A stretch of 6,369 nt of DNA from Prolixibacteraceae bacterium (GCA_003450125.1 DMFR01000064.1:1-6369); one strand, 5' to 3'. Shown: positions 1-6,369, numbered from the stretch's first letter. Translations and numbers: made by a program. The notes: a model not told the origin generated them from the sequence alone.

Positions 1-17
1 GAAAGTTATTCATTGGC

Positions 18-110
18 TATTCGAACGCTATTCGAAGATTTTTCGAATACACTCGAACTACCTTCGAACTACCTTCGAACTACCTTCGAATAACCTTCGA
101 ATAACGACCG
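18..110. repeat. Helically phased TTCGAA short tandem repeat array
   Basis: Eight copies of TCGAA start at 21, 32, 43, 53, 64, 75, 86 and 97, giving steps of 11, 11, 10, 11, 11, 11 and 11 bp. Five of them are the full palindrome TTCGAA (42, 63, 74, 85, 96). The cleanest part, about 58-101, is a direct tandem repeat of an 11-bp unit of the type CTACCTTCGAA, drifting to TAACCTTCGAA; a decayed unit (GACCGAG) follows at about 106-112. A period of 11 does not preserve a reading frame, so the array is probably not coding, although all three forward frames happen to be open across much of it because the unit contains few stops. The array may continue upstream of the window. Its function is unknown. 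Confidence 0.9.
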
Positions 111-245
111 AGTATGACAGGGTGTTTTATCCTAAAAACCCCAAGCAAAAGGACAGGACAACTTGACTAAAAAAGTTTCCCCATAAGATCATGTTGGGTG
201 AATATTAATTTTCTGATCGGGCTGTTTTTATTTTCAGCATAAAAT
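111..245. other. Intergenic stretch without a recognisable gene
   Basis: Together with the repeat array before it and the promoter/operator after it, this makes up the gene-free first 303 bases. An A/T-rich imperfect inverted repeat lies at 120-142 (GGG-T-GTTTT against AAAACCCC), but no T tract follows on either strand, so I do not call it a terminator. I see no tRNA, no convincing start codon with a conserved product, and no further copy of the operator motif. Confidence 0.6.
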
Positions 246-275
246 TTTGTATTGCAAAAACAGTCTCTATATTTG
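246..275 (+). promoter_or_regulatory. Bacteroidota-type promoter of the tetR-family gene
   Basis: TTTG at 246-249 is followed after 18 bp by TATATTTG at 268-275. These match the -33 (TTTG) and -7 (TAnnTTTG) elements known for the primary sigma factor of Bacteroidota. The expected transcription start lies near 280-283, giving a leader of about 20-25 nt before the ATG at 304. The operator-like motif at 281-299 would then cover the start site. This is a motif match only; no start site has been measured. Confidence 0.6.
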
Positions 276-280
276 TCTCC

Positions 281-299
281 TGAACGATCGGTATGTTTT
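281..299 (+). promoter_or_regulatory. Probable TetR operator before the regulator gene
   Basis: The sequence TGAACGATCGGTATGTTTT lies immediately downstream of the promoter and five bases short of the ATG at 304. It matches the reverse complement of 916-934 in 18 of 19 positions, the only difference being T for A at position 8. The right half (CGGTATGTTTT) is well kept, but the left half of the dyad is degenerate beyond TGAAC, so this may be the weaker of the two sites. Its position over the predicted transcription start fits autorepression by the adjacent TetR protein. Confidence 0.6.
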
Positions 300-303
300 T
301 ACT

Positions 304-897
304 ATGAGCGATACACGTGAATACATTATAGACCAGGCTTATGGCCTTTTTCTGAGCAGAAGCTATGAGGCTGTTTCCATCAGTGAAATCAGCAAAGCGA
401 TCGGCTTGACCAAGGGGGCGCTGTATCATCATTTCCGCAACAAGGAAGAACTATTTATGGCGGTGATCGATAAGAACATCAAAATCGATGAACTGAACTT
501 TGACCCCGAGAACATTACCTTACTGAACTACATCGAGTTGTGCCAAAAAAAGGCAAAGGAAATCGTGAGCGCAACCTTTAGCAACAATCCTGCCTACATT
601 CCCCATAACTTGCTGGCACTGTTTATAGATGCCTTCCGGCACTATCCCGGGTTTGCAGACAGGCGGGAAAACCTGATTCAATCAGAGATCGCCAAGACGA
701 AAAAAGTGCTTGACCGGGCTGTTGAAAGGGGAGAAATCAGGGAAGATATCAACACCTCGATGATGGCAGAGATCTTTTTCACGCTCAATACAGGGGTGGC
801 CCGAAGCCTTATCCACAGCAACATGAACCAGAAACTGGCTATCAAACAACTCAGGAGCCAGTTCCAGGAACTGTACAAGCTCATGGTTAAAACTTAA
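304..897 (+). CDS. TetR/AcrR-family transcriptional regulator
   Basis: A 197-residue one-component repressor of usual TetR-family length. The N-terminal DNA-binding domain covers about residues 3-50. The helix-turn-helix is visible around 25-45 (SISEISKAIGLTKGALYHHF) and is followed by the family-typical NKEELF. The remaining roughly 145 residues are the divergent helical ligand-binding and dimerisation domain, from which no ligand can be inferred. I chose the ATG at 304. The frame extends upstream to a TTG at 247, but that would place the promoter's -7 element and the operator inside the coding region and add 19 residues without family similarity. The gene stands immediately before an RND efflux operon in the same orientation. 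A shared 19-bp motif at both promoters suggests that it represses itself and the pump. The family is certain from the sequence; the regulatory target is inferred. Confidence 0.94.
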   Translation: MSDTREYIIDQAYGLFLSRSYEAVSISEISKAIGLTKGALYHHFRNKEELFMAVIDKNIKIDELNFDPENITLLNYIELCQKKAKEIVSATFSNNPAYIPHNLLALFIDAFRHYPGFADRRENLIQSEIAKTKKVLDRAVERGEIREDINTSMMAEIFFTLNTGVARSLIHSNMNQKLAIKQLRSQFQELYKLMVKT

Positions 898-915
898 ACC
901 CCTTTTTTTTATACT

Positions 916-943
916 AAAACATACCGTTCGTTCAGTATGTTTT
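916..943. promoter_or_regulatory. Dyadic TetR operator upstream of the pump genes
   Basis: AAAACATAC (916-924) and GTATGTTTT (935-943) are perfect 9-bp inverted arms around an imperfect 10-bp centre, with further symmetric pairs at 926/933 and 929/930. The left 19 bases, read on the minus strand, are TGAACGAACGGTATGTTTT, nearly identical to the motif before the regulator gene. A 28-bp dyad in the 93-bp gap between regulator and adaptor genes is the expected position for a repressor site controlling the pump. Confidence 0.7.
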
Positions 944-968
944 TACCTCTTGATATACATTAAATTTA
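940..968 (+). promoter_or_regulatory. Weak promoter candidate for the efflux operon
   Basis: TAAATTTA at 961-968 resembles the TAnnTTTG -7 element except for the last base. TTTT at 940-943, 17 bp upstream, is a one-mismatch version of the TTTG -33 element. If real, the -33 element lies in the right arm of the operator at 916-943, so repressor binding would block it, and the leader would be only about 15-20 nt. An alternative is read-through from the regulator gene, since no clear terminator separates them. Confidence 0.28.
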
Positions 969-990
969 GATATACTTAAAAATTGAACCC

Positions 991-2016
991 ATGCAAAAGA
1001 ACTTGATTTTACTGGCTTTTGTGATCGCAATGGCCGGTTGTCAAACCAAACCAGAGACAGAAAAAAAAGTCAATGCCTCCATCCATGTAAAGGCAAAAAC
1101 GGTGACCATGAAAGATGGCCTGTCGGATCTGCGCTACAGCGGAACGGTGGAGGCCTCGCAGACCATTCCCCTCACCTTTCAAAGCACGGGAACTGTAGAA
1201 CAGGTGCTGGTACAGGAAGGTGATGTGGTCAGAAAAGGCCAGCTGCTGGCAGTGGTCAACAAGGCCGACAACCAGAGCATATACAATTCCTCCCTTGCCA
1301 CCTATCAAAAGGCAAAGGATGGCTACGACAGGCTGAAACAGGTGTACGATAAAGGGAGCCTAACGGAGGTCAAGTGGGTGGAAATGGAAACCAACATGAA
1401 ACAGGCTGAGTCGCAACTGCAGATTGCAAAAAACAACCTCGACAAGTGTAATTTGTATGCCCCGGCCAGTGGAGTTGTCGGTAGCCGGAACATAGAGCCC
1501 GGCCAGTCAGCCCTCTCTACCTTAGCCCCCATTGAACTGGTCAAGATAGAAACGGTATTGGTGAAAATTGCCGTTCCGGAGAATGAAATTGGAAAGATCA
1601 AAAAAGGATTAAAAGCCGGGTTTGTCATTTCAGCCCTTGGAGACAAAAAGTTTGAAGGAGTCATTACCCATGTAGGGGTAGTGGCTGATCGGTTTTCAAG
1701 AACGTATGAGGTAAAGATTGAAGTCAACAATAAGGATATGGAAATGAAACCCGGTATGGTCTGCGATGTGAACCTTGCCCTTGATGAAGGGAGCCATCTG
1801 CTGGTTGTTCCCTACCAGGCAGTCAGTGTGGATATGAAAGGAAACCCTTACGTATGGATCGTCAATTCAGACAAAAGAACAGTTAAAAAGATGGAAGTAA
1901 AACTGGGATCAGTTGCCCAAAACGGCATTGAAGTGCTTTCAGGGTTGGTATCCAATGACCTGGTGGTGGTTGAAGGAAAAGAGAAATTGTCGGACGACAG
2001 CATAATCAATTTATAG
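991..2016 (+). CDS. RND efflux periplasmic adaptor (membrane fusion protein), lipoprotein
   Basis: A 341-residue adaptor that links the inner-membrane pump to the outer-membrane channel across the periplasm. The N-terminus has a short basic/hydrophobic signal and a lipobox ending at Cys17 (MAGC), so the mature protein should be a lipoprotein attached by that cysteine. The two halves of the lipoyl/barrel-sandwich domain are visible at about 67-89 (GTVEQVLVQEGDVVRKGQLL) and 155-173 (LYAPASGVVGSRNIEPGQS). Between them lies a rather short helical hairpin (about 93-152, Gln/Lys/Glu-rich). A beta-barrel domain follows at about 188-265 and includes the family-typical SRTYEV (236-241) and MKPGM (252-256). 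The rest is the membrane-proximal domain, with VVPYQAV at 272-278. The TAG stop (2014-2016) is one base before the ATG of the permease-channel gene, so the two are almost certainly co-transcribed and probably translationally coupled. Confidence 0.96.
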   Translation: MQKNLILLAFVIAMAGCQTKPETEKKVNASIHVKAKTVTMKDGLSDLRYSGTVEASQTIPLTFQSTGTVEQVLVQEGDVVRKGQLLAVVNKADNQSIYNSSLATYQKAKDGYDRLKQVYDKGSLTEVKWVEMETNMKQAESQLQIAKNNLDKCNLYAPASGVVGSRNIEPGQSALSTLAPIELVKIETVLVKIAVPENEIGKIKKGLKAGFVISALGDKKFEGVITHVGVVADRFSRTYEVKIEVNNKDMEMKPGMVCDVNLALDEGSHLLVVPYQAVSVDMKGNPYVWIVNSDKRTVKKMEVKLGSVAQNGIEVLSGLVSNDLVVVEGKEKLSDDSIINL

Positions 2017-2017
2017 G

Positions 2018-5000
2018 ATGGGACACAAGTACAGGGGACTGATAGAAGGGGCCATGCGCAACCGCAACATTGTAATCATTATTACAGCGGTTTTTATGCT
2101 GATCGGGATAGTGGCTTTAAAAAAGATGCCAAGGAATGAATTCCCGCAGTTTACCATCCGGCAAGGAGTCATTGTAGGGGTGTATCCCGGTGCGACGTCA
2201 GCAGAAGTGGAAGCACAACTCACAAGAGTAGTGGAGAATTATATCTTTGGATACCAGGAAGTAAGGAAAGAAAAAACGTATTCCCAATCCAAGGAAGGGA
2301 TCATGTACATTTTTGTTGAACTGAACGATAATGTCAAGAATGCCGATCAGTTCTGGTCAAAACTAAAGCATGGGCTGAGTGAATTAAAGATGAGCCTTCC
2401 AACGGGGGTTCTGGCCCTGGTGGCCAATTCTGACTTTGGGGATACTTCTGCCCTGCTGATCACTTTATCTTCAGATTCGAAAAGCTACAAGGAATTGGAA
2501 GAGCAGTTGAAAAAACTCGAAGCCGAGTGCAGGAAGATTCCAGCCACTTCTAAGATAAAGCATTTTGGGCTGCAAAAGGAAAAGATATTTGTCAATGTAA
2601 AGCCTGAACTTCTCAATGAATACAACATCAAGTCGTTGTCACTGTTGGGTTCTTATCAATCGAACGGGATGGTGAGCTATGCCGGGGAATTAAAAGATGG
2701 GGTGAATAACTTGCCTATCCATTTCCCGGCAAACTTTGAATCGGAAAAAGACCTGGCTGACCAGATTGTATATTCAGACCCAAGGGGCAATGTGGTGCGG
2801 TTGAAGAACATTGCCTCCATCGAAAGGCGGTATGATGATCCCAAGAGTTACATCAAGCAGAACGGCAAAAAGACCATCCTGCTGTCCCTTGAGATGCAGC
2901 CGGGAAACAACATCGTGGAATTTGGAGAGGAAGTGGATGTTGCCCTAGCCCATTTCAAGAAGCATTGCCCTGAAGACATAGAAATAGCCAAGATATCGGA
3001 ACTTCCGAAGTATGTAGATGATTCGATCAGTAATTTCATGAAGGAATTCCTGATCGCCATCATTGCAGTTATCCTGGTGACCATGATCCTGCTTCCCATG
3101 CGAGTTGCTTCGGTAGCCGGAATTACAGTACCCATTTCAGTATTGATCACCCTAAGCGCCCTCTATTTTATAGGGATTGAACTGCATACCGTTTCTCTGG
3201 CAACTTTGATTCTGGTACTGGGGATGATAGTGGACAATTCCATTGTGGTGATTGACAACCATGTAGAGAAGATTGATCATGGCTATTCACCCTGGCATGC
3301 CGCCATTAAGAGTGCCAAGGAACTGGTAACGCCCATTGTAACGGCCACACTGGCTATATTGGCGGCCTATATTCCTTTGGGATTTATGATACCAGGTACA
3401 CCGGGAGAGTTTATGAATACCATTCCCATTGTGGTTTGTGTTGCCCTGACAGTTTCGATTATCATTGCCTTGCTGTTGGTGCCTTATCTGAACTTTGTCT
3501 TCATCAAAAAAGGCTTAAACCCCAATGGAAAGAAAAAGGACAGCAAATCATTCCTCGACATCCTTCAGGGATGGTTTGACCGTACATTGGAAAAAGCGTT
3601 TGTTCATCCCAAACTGATTCTCTTGGTTGGATTGGCAACCATTCTTTTGGCAGTGCTGCTATTTACAAGATTGGACCAGCAATTGTTTCCTGAACTGGAA
3701 CGCAACCAGTTTACAGTGGAAGTTTACCTGCCCACAGGTTCATCCATTGAAAGCACTGCTCAAGTGGTGGACAGTCTGGAAACAATACTTCTTCATGACA
3801 AGCGTGTAACCAATGTAACCAGCTTTATTGGGACAAGCTCCCCTAGATTCCATACGGTATATGCTCCCAACATGCCGGCTTCAAGTTATGGGCAGTTGCT
3901 GATCAATACCCAGTCGGACAAGGCTACACGGGAGATTGTCAATGAATACAGTCCTATCTATTCAGACCATTTTGCCAATGCCCATGTCAAGTGGAAGATA
4001 TTGGCCCTACAGATTTCAAAATATCCCATCGAGGTGCGTATCTCCTCTGATTCGGTAAAAGATATCCGCAAGATAGAAGCACAGGTGTATGATATTCTGA
4101 AAAAGACCAATCATCTGGGTTGGGTACATTCGGATTGGGACCAGATGCAGCAGAACGTGAAAGTAAACCTTGACCGCGATAAGGCCAATAGGCTGGGATA
4201 TACCAAAGGACTGGTCGCCACTTCGCTGATGATCGGACTGGACGGAATACCGCTAACTACGATCTGGGAAAATGATTATCCCATAGAAGTGAGACTTTCA
4301 CAGGAACCTACCCATTTTAGAAATTTGAAAACACTGGAAGACCAGTACATCACTTCATTCTCCAACTTTTCAGCCATCCCTTTAAGATCGTTCGCCACCT
4401 TCACCCCTGAATGGACCCAAGGGACCATTGTAAGACGCAATGGAACCCCTACCCTCACCGTACAGGTAGAAAACGGTCCCGAGGTCACCGCAACCGCCAT
4501 ATTGGATGAAATCAAGCCCAAGATAGATCAGCTGGCCTTGCCTGAAGGCACTTCAATCAATTACGGGGGGGATTTTGAGGCCCAGAAAGAGGTGTTTACC
4601 CCCATGACCATTGCCCTGGGACTGAGCATTATCCTCATCTTCTTCATCCTGTTGTTTGAATTTAAGAAAGTAAGACAGGCACTGCTGATCATGTCCACCA
4701 TGCTTTTATCCTTACCCGGAGCAGCAATAGGGTTAACCATCATGCATTACCCTTTCAGCATTACCGCTTTTATCGGCATTACGAGCCTTTGTGGCATGGT
4801 GGTCCGCAATGGGATCATTCTCATAGATTATGCCCGTGAGCTCAGGGAAAGGGACAAAATGCCCATCTATCAGGCCGCCCTTGCTGCCGGAAAGCGAAGA
4901 ATGCGTCCTATCTTCCTGACTTCGGCTGCCGCATCAGTGGGTGTAATTCCCATGATCTTAAGCCGGTCTCCCCTCTGGGGTCCGTTGGGTACGGTCATCT

Positions 5001-6369
5001 GTTTTGGCTTAATGATTTCAATGGTGCTTACCTTGTTTATTTTACCTGTCCTTTATTGCCTGGTCTGTGGAAATGACCGAACTTCCCATAAGAAGTTTCA
5101 TATTAAGGCTATTACAACAATAGTCATCTTAATGGCCATGCTCCTACCCGCTCAACTAAAGGCTCAAGGCAGGGAACTATCAGTTGATTCATGTAAACAA
5201 CTGGCCATTAAGAACAACAAGAGGATTATAGAGGCCAACTTTGAAGTTCAGGAATCGCAGGAAGTAAAGAAAAATGCCTATACCCATTATTTCCCAAAGG
5301 TAAGCGCCAGCGCATTTGCCATGCGCTCCACCGACTACCTTGTAAAAGGAAAGCTGCCAGAAATGAACTTGCCGGTATATGATGGCAACAAGGCCAATCT
5401 GGCCCATGCCACCCAATTTGCCTATTTCCCATCGATGGAGATTAATGCCATAGACTACCTGAATCTGGCCAGTGTAACAGCTGCAGTGCCCCTCTATGCA
5501 GGGGGACAGGTGAGAAACGGCAACAGGCTTGCTTCTCTTGGCATAGAGGTGAGTCAGGAACAGAAGGCCTTGACCACAACAGAGGTACTGGTGCGAACTG
5601 AACAACTCTACTGGAGCATTGTATCGTTGAATGAAAAATTGAAGACACTGGATAGTTACCAGGCTTTGCTGGATACCTTAAACAGGGATGTGACCAATTT
5701 CACCAAGGCAGGACTGGCACAGCGCAACGATTTGCTGAAGGTGCAGCTCAAGCAAAATGAACTGCAGTCCAACAGGCTAAAATTACTGAACGGCATTACC
5801 TTAAGCAAACGGGCCTTGTGCCAGCATATTGGCATCAAATACGATTCTACGTTGGTATTGAATGATCCACCGGTAGTTCCTGTATCGTTTCATGAAACAG
5901 TTAATAAATCGGAAGCCATCGCAGAAAGAATAGAATACCAGTTGCTTAAAAATGCAAGCGAAGCTGAAGAGCTTCAGTTGAAAATGACTAAGGGTGAACT
6001 AATGCCTCAACTAGCTCTGGGGGCAATGGCCGCTTATGTGGATATAGCCAACACGGGCAATCCACAACAGCTGGCCTTTGCCACGCTCAGTATTCCCATT
6101 TCAGACTGGTGGGGCGGCTCTCATAAAATGAAGCAGCAACAGCTTAAAATTGAACAGGCTCAGAATAAACTTTCAGAGACTGCCGAATTGCTTGCCTTGC
6201 AGATTGCACAGGCAGAGAATGAGTTGAGTGAGAATCTCGACCAGGTTCAACTGGCCCAAAAGGCCATAGAACAGGCAAGTGAGAATTTAAAGGTGACAGA
6301 CGATAATTACCGTTCTGGAACAATAGGCATTTCGGATTTACTGGAAGCACAGGCACTCTTTCAAACGAC
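2018..6369 (+). CDS. RND permease fused in frame to TolC-family outer-membrane channel (3' end cut by window)
   Basis: One frame without a stop runs from the ATG at 2018 to the window edge: 1450 complete codons, C-terminus missing. Residues 1-1018 are a complete AcrB-like RND permease. TM1 is at about 15-34, followed by the first periplasmic porter region (NEFPQFTIR, YPGATSAEVE). TM2-6 lie at about 340-495, TM7 at about 532-549, the second porter region opens with LFPELERNQF (556-565), and TM8-12 lie at about 863-1018. TM4 carries GMIVDNSIVVIDN (402-414), with Asp406 at AcrB Asp407 and Asn407 at AcrB Asp408. TM10 has Arg930 where AcrB has Lys940. Arg963 in RPIFLT fits AcrB Arg971. After the charged linker NDRTSHKK comes a hydrophobic signal-like segment (about 1029-1046). 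The TolC domain follows: LSVDSCKQLAIKNN (1054-1067), VPLYAGG (1157-1163), IPISDWWGG (1359-1367) and NYRSGTIGISDLLEAQ (1430-1445). Perhaps 30-50 residues lie beyond the window. The AcrB-like motifs suggest export of organic compounds; the substrate is unknown. Confidence 0.95.
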   Translation, partial: MGHKYRGLIEGAMRNRNIVIIITAVFMLIGIVALKKMPRNEFPQFTIRQGVIVGVYPGATSAEVEAQLTRVVENYIFGYQEVRKEKTYSQSKEGIMYIFVELNDNVKNADQFWSKLKHGLSELKMSLPTGVLALVANSDFGDTSALLITLSSDSKSYKELEEQLKKLEAECRKIPATSKIKHFGLQKEKIFVNVKPELLNEYNIKSLSLLGSYQSNGMVSYAGELKDGVNNLPIHFPANFESEKDLADQIVYSDPRGNVVRLKNIASIERRYDDPKSYIKQNGKKTILLSLEMQPGNNIVEFGEEVDVALAHFKKHCPEDIEIAKISELPKYVDDSISNFMKEFLIAIIAVILVTMILLPMRVASVAGITVPISVLITLSALYFIGIELHTVSLATLILVLGMIVDNSIVVIDNHVEKIDHGYSPWHAAIKSAKELVTPIVTATLAILAAYIPLGFMIPGTPGEFMNTIPIVVCVALTVSIIIALLLVPYLNFVFIKKGLNPNGKKKDSKSFLDILQGWFDRTLEKAFVHPKLILLVGLATILLAVLLFTRLDQQLFPELERNQFTVEVYLPTGSSIESTAQVVDSLETILLHDKRVTNVTSFIGTSSPRFHTVYAPNMPASSYGQLLINTQSDKATREIVNEYSPIYSDHFANAHVKWKILALQISKYPIEVRISSDSVKDIRKIEAQVYDILKKTNHLGWVHSDWDQMQQNVKVNLDRDKANRLGYTKGLVATSLMIGLDGIPLTTIWENDYPIEVRLSQEPTHFRNLKTLEDQYITSFSNFSAIPLRSFATFTPEWTQGTIVRRNGTPTLTVQVENGPEVTATAILDEIKPKIDQLALPEGTSINYGGDFEAQKEVFTPMTIALGLSIILIFFILLFEFKKVRQALLIMSTMLLSLPGAAIGLTIMHYPFSITAFIGITSLCGMVVRNGIILIDYARELRERDKMPIYQAALAAGKRRMRPIFLTSAAASVGVIPMILSRSPLWGPLGTVICFGLMISMVLTLFILPVLYCLVCGNDRTSHKKFHIKAITTIVILMAMLLPAQLKAQGRELSVDSCKQLAIKNNKRIIEANFEVQESQEVKKNAYTHYFPKVSASAFAMRSTDYLVKGKLPEMNLPVYDGNKANLAHATQFAYFPSMEINAIDYLNLASVTAAVPLYAGGQVRNGNRLASLGIEVSQEQKALTTTEVLVRTEQLYWSIVSLNEKLKTLDSYQALLDTLNRDVTNFTKAGLAQRNDLLKVQLKQNELQSNRLKLLNGITLSKRALCQHIGIKYDSTLVLNDPPVVPVSFHETVNKSEAIAERIEYQLLKNASEAEELQLKMTKGELMPQLALGAMAAYVDIANTGNPQQLAFATLSIPISDWWGGSHKMKQQQLKIEQAQNKLSETAELLALQIAQAENELSENLDQVQLAQKAIEQASENLKVTDDNYRSGTIGISDLLEAQALFQT
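5090..5164 (+). other. Internal signal-peptide-like segment joining permease and TolC domains
   Basis: Residues 1025-1049 have the three parts of a Bacteroidota signal peptide inside one continuous reading frame. There is a basic start (KKFHIK, 1025-1030), a hydrophobic core (AITTIVILMAMLL, 1031-1043) and a polar end PAQLKA (1044-1049) followed by QG. The last RND helix leaves the chain in the cytoplasm, so this segment must cross the inner membrane outwards, as a 13th helix. L1047-K1048-A1049 before Q1050 is an acceptable signal peptidase I site. No cysteine lies at the boundary, so lipoprotein processing is not expected. The only in-frame ATGs here (5132, 5138) lie in the middle of the hydrophobic core and would lose the basic start. 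Confidence 0.75.
5174..6369 (+). other. TolC-family channel domain within the fusion protein (partial)
   Basis: Residues 1053-1450 form an outer-membrane efflux domain with both structural repeats of the family. The first begins with LSVDSCKQLAIKNNKRI, contains YFPKVSASA (the family's 'YLPQLSLSA' position, about 1091-1099) and reaches VPLYAGGQ. The second contains LMPQLALGA (about 1328-1336), IPISDWWGG and a long Gln/Glu/Lys-rich helix. The visible 398 residues are most of a usual mature chain of roughly 420-450. The last conserved piece seen, NYRSGTIGISDLLEAQ, normally lies within the final helical stretch. No stop codon or further domain is visible before the window ends. Confidence 0.92.

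Noticed and set aside
18..110. CRISPR array
   Set aside because: The units are about 11 bp with no spacers of 25-40 bp between them; a CRISPR array needs longer repeats and unique spacers.
120..142. Hairpin as a terminator of an upstream gene
   Set aside because: The stem needs a bulge and has no T tract following it on either strand.
1..166. Open forward frames through the TTCGAA array, possibly the tail of an upstream gene
   Set aside because: All three frames are open over most of the array because the repeat unit lacks stops; the 11-bp period rotates the frame and the peptides show no recognisable feature. A short gene tail cannot be fully excluded.
247..303. Upstream TTG start that would lengthen the TetR-family protein by 19 residues
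   Set aside because: The extension covers the -7 promoter element and the operator, has no family similarity, and TetR proteins usually begin just a few residues before the first helix, as with the ATG at 304.
859..873. Palindrome CAGTTCCAGGAACTG near the end of the regulator gene, with T8 at 903-910, as an intrinsic terminator
   Set aside because: The dyad is inside the coding sequence, its stem must open to give a loop, and about 30 bases separate it from the T tract.
3627..3809. Short forward open frame of 60 codons inside the permease
   Set aside because: It overlaps TM7 and the second porter region of the permease in another frame and has no independent signal.
2018..5090. Heavy-metal (CzcA/CusA) RND permease
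   Set aside because: TM4 reads GMIVDNSIVVIDN, closer to AcrB-like VDDAIVVVEN than to the VDGAVV or VDAAIVMIEN types of metal pumps. I could not check metal-binding methionines by alignment, so this is a judgement from motifs.
5040..5170. Fusion produced by a sequencing error
   Set aside because: Both halves are in the same frame, so no insertion or deletion is needed, and there is no alternative frame with a proper permease stop plus a channel start; only a miscalled base in a stop codon could create it, which is unlikely but not testable here.
5189..5605. Minus-strand open frame of 138 codons, and other reverse frames such as 1323-1730
   Set aside because: They lie opposite strongly supported coding sequence, show no recognisable domain and are typical antisense shadows.

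Overview
The window reads as the chromosome of a Bacteroidota bacterium. The signs are a TAnnTTTG/TTTG-type promoter before the first gene, A/T-rich leaders without Shine-Dalgarno sequences, a short lipoprotein signal on the adaptor, and a signal-peptide-like 'LKA|Q' junction typical of this phylum. Genus cannot be read from the sequence.

Layout, all genes on the + strand. Positions 1-303 hold no convincing gene: 1-110 is an array of TTCGAA-type units repeating every 10-11 bp, 111-245 shows nothing convincing, and 246-299 holds a promoter and a probable operator. A TetR/AcrR-family regulator follows (304-897). A 93-bp gap (898-990) holds a second, fully dyadic copy of the operator and a weak promoter candidate. 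Next is a lipoprotein periplasmic adaptor of an RND efflux pump (991-2016). One base later a very long frame opens at 2018 and stays open to the last base of the window.

The long frame is the key result. I translated it codon by codon from 2018 to 6369 and found no stop: 1450 complete codons. It encodes a full-length AcrB/HAE-like RND permease (about residues 1-1018), then a hydrophobic segment that looks like an intact signal peptide (about 1025-1049), then a TolC-family outer-membrane channel (about 1053 to beyond 1450, C-terminus cut by the window edge). Inner-membrane pump and outer-membrane duct are therefore one translation product. Because the RND C-terminus is cytoplasmic and TolC must reach the outer membrane, the internal signal-like segment should act as a 13th membrane helix and is a plausible signal peptidase I site. 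The product may thus be a polyprotein that yields equal amounts of pump and channel.

Together the genes form a self-contained, probably inducible efflux module: regulator, adaptor, and fused permease-channel. A 19-bp motif occurs at both promoters with one mismatch and in opposite orientation. This suggests that the TetR protein represses both itself and the pump operon. The substrate cannot be read from the sequence; the TM4 motif resembles organic-compound (HAE-like) pumps rather than metal (CzcA/CusA) pumps.
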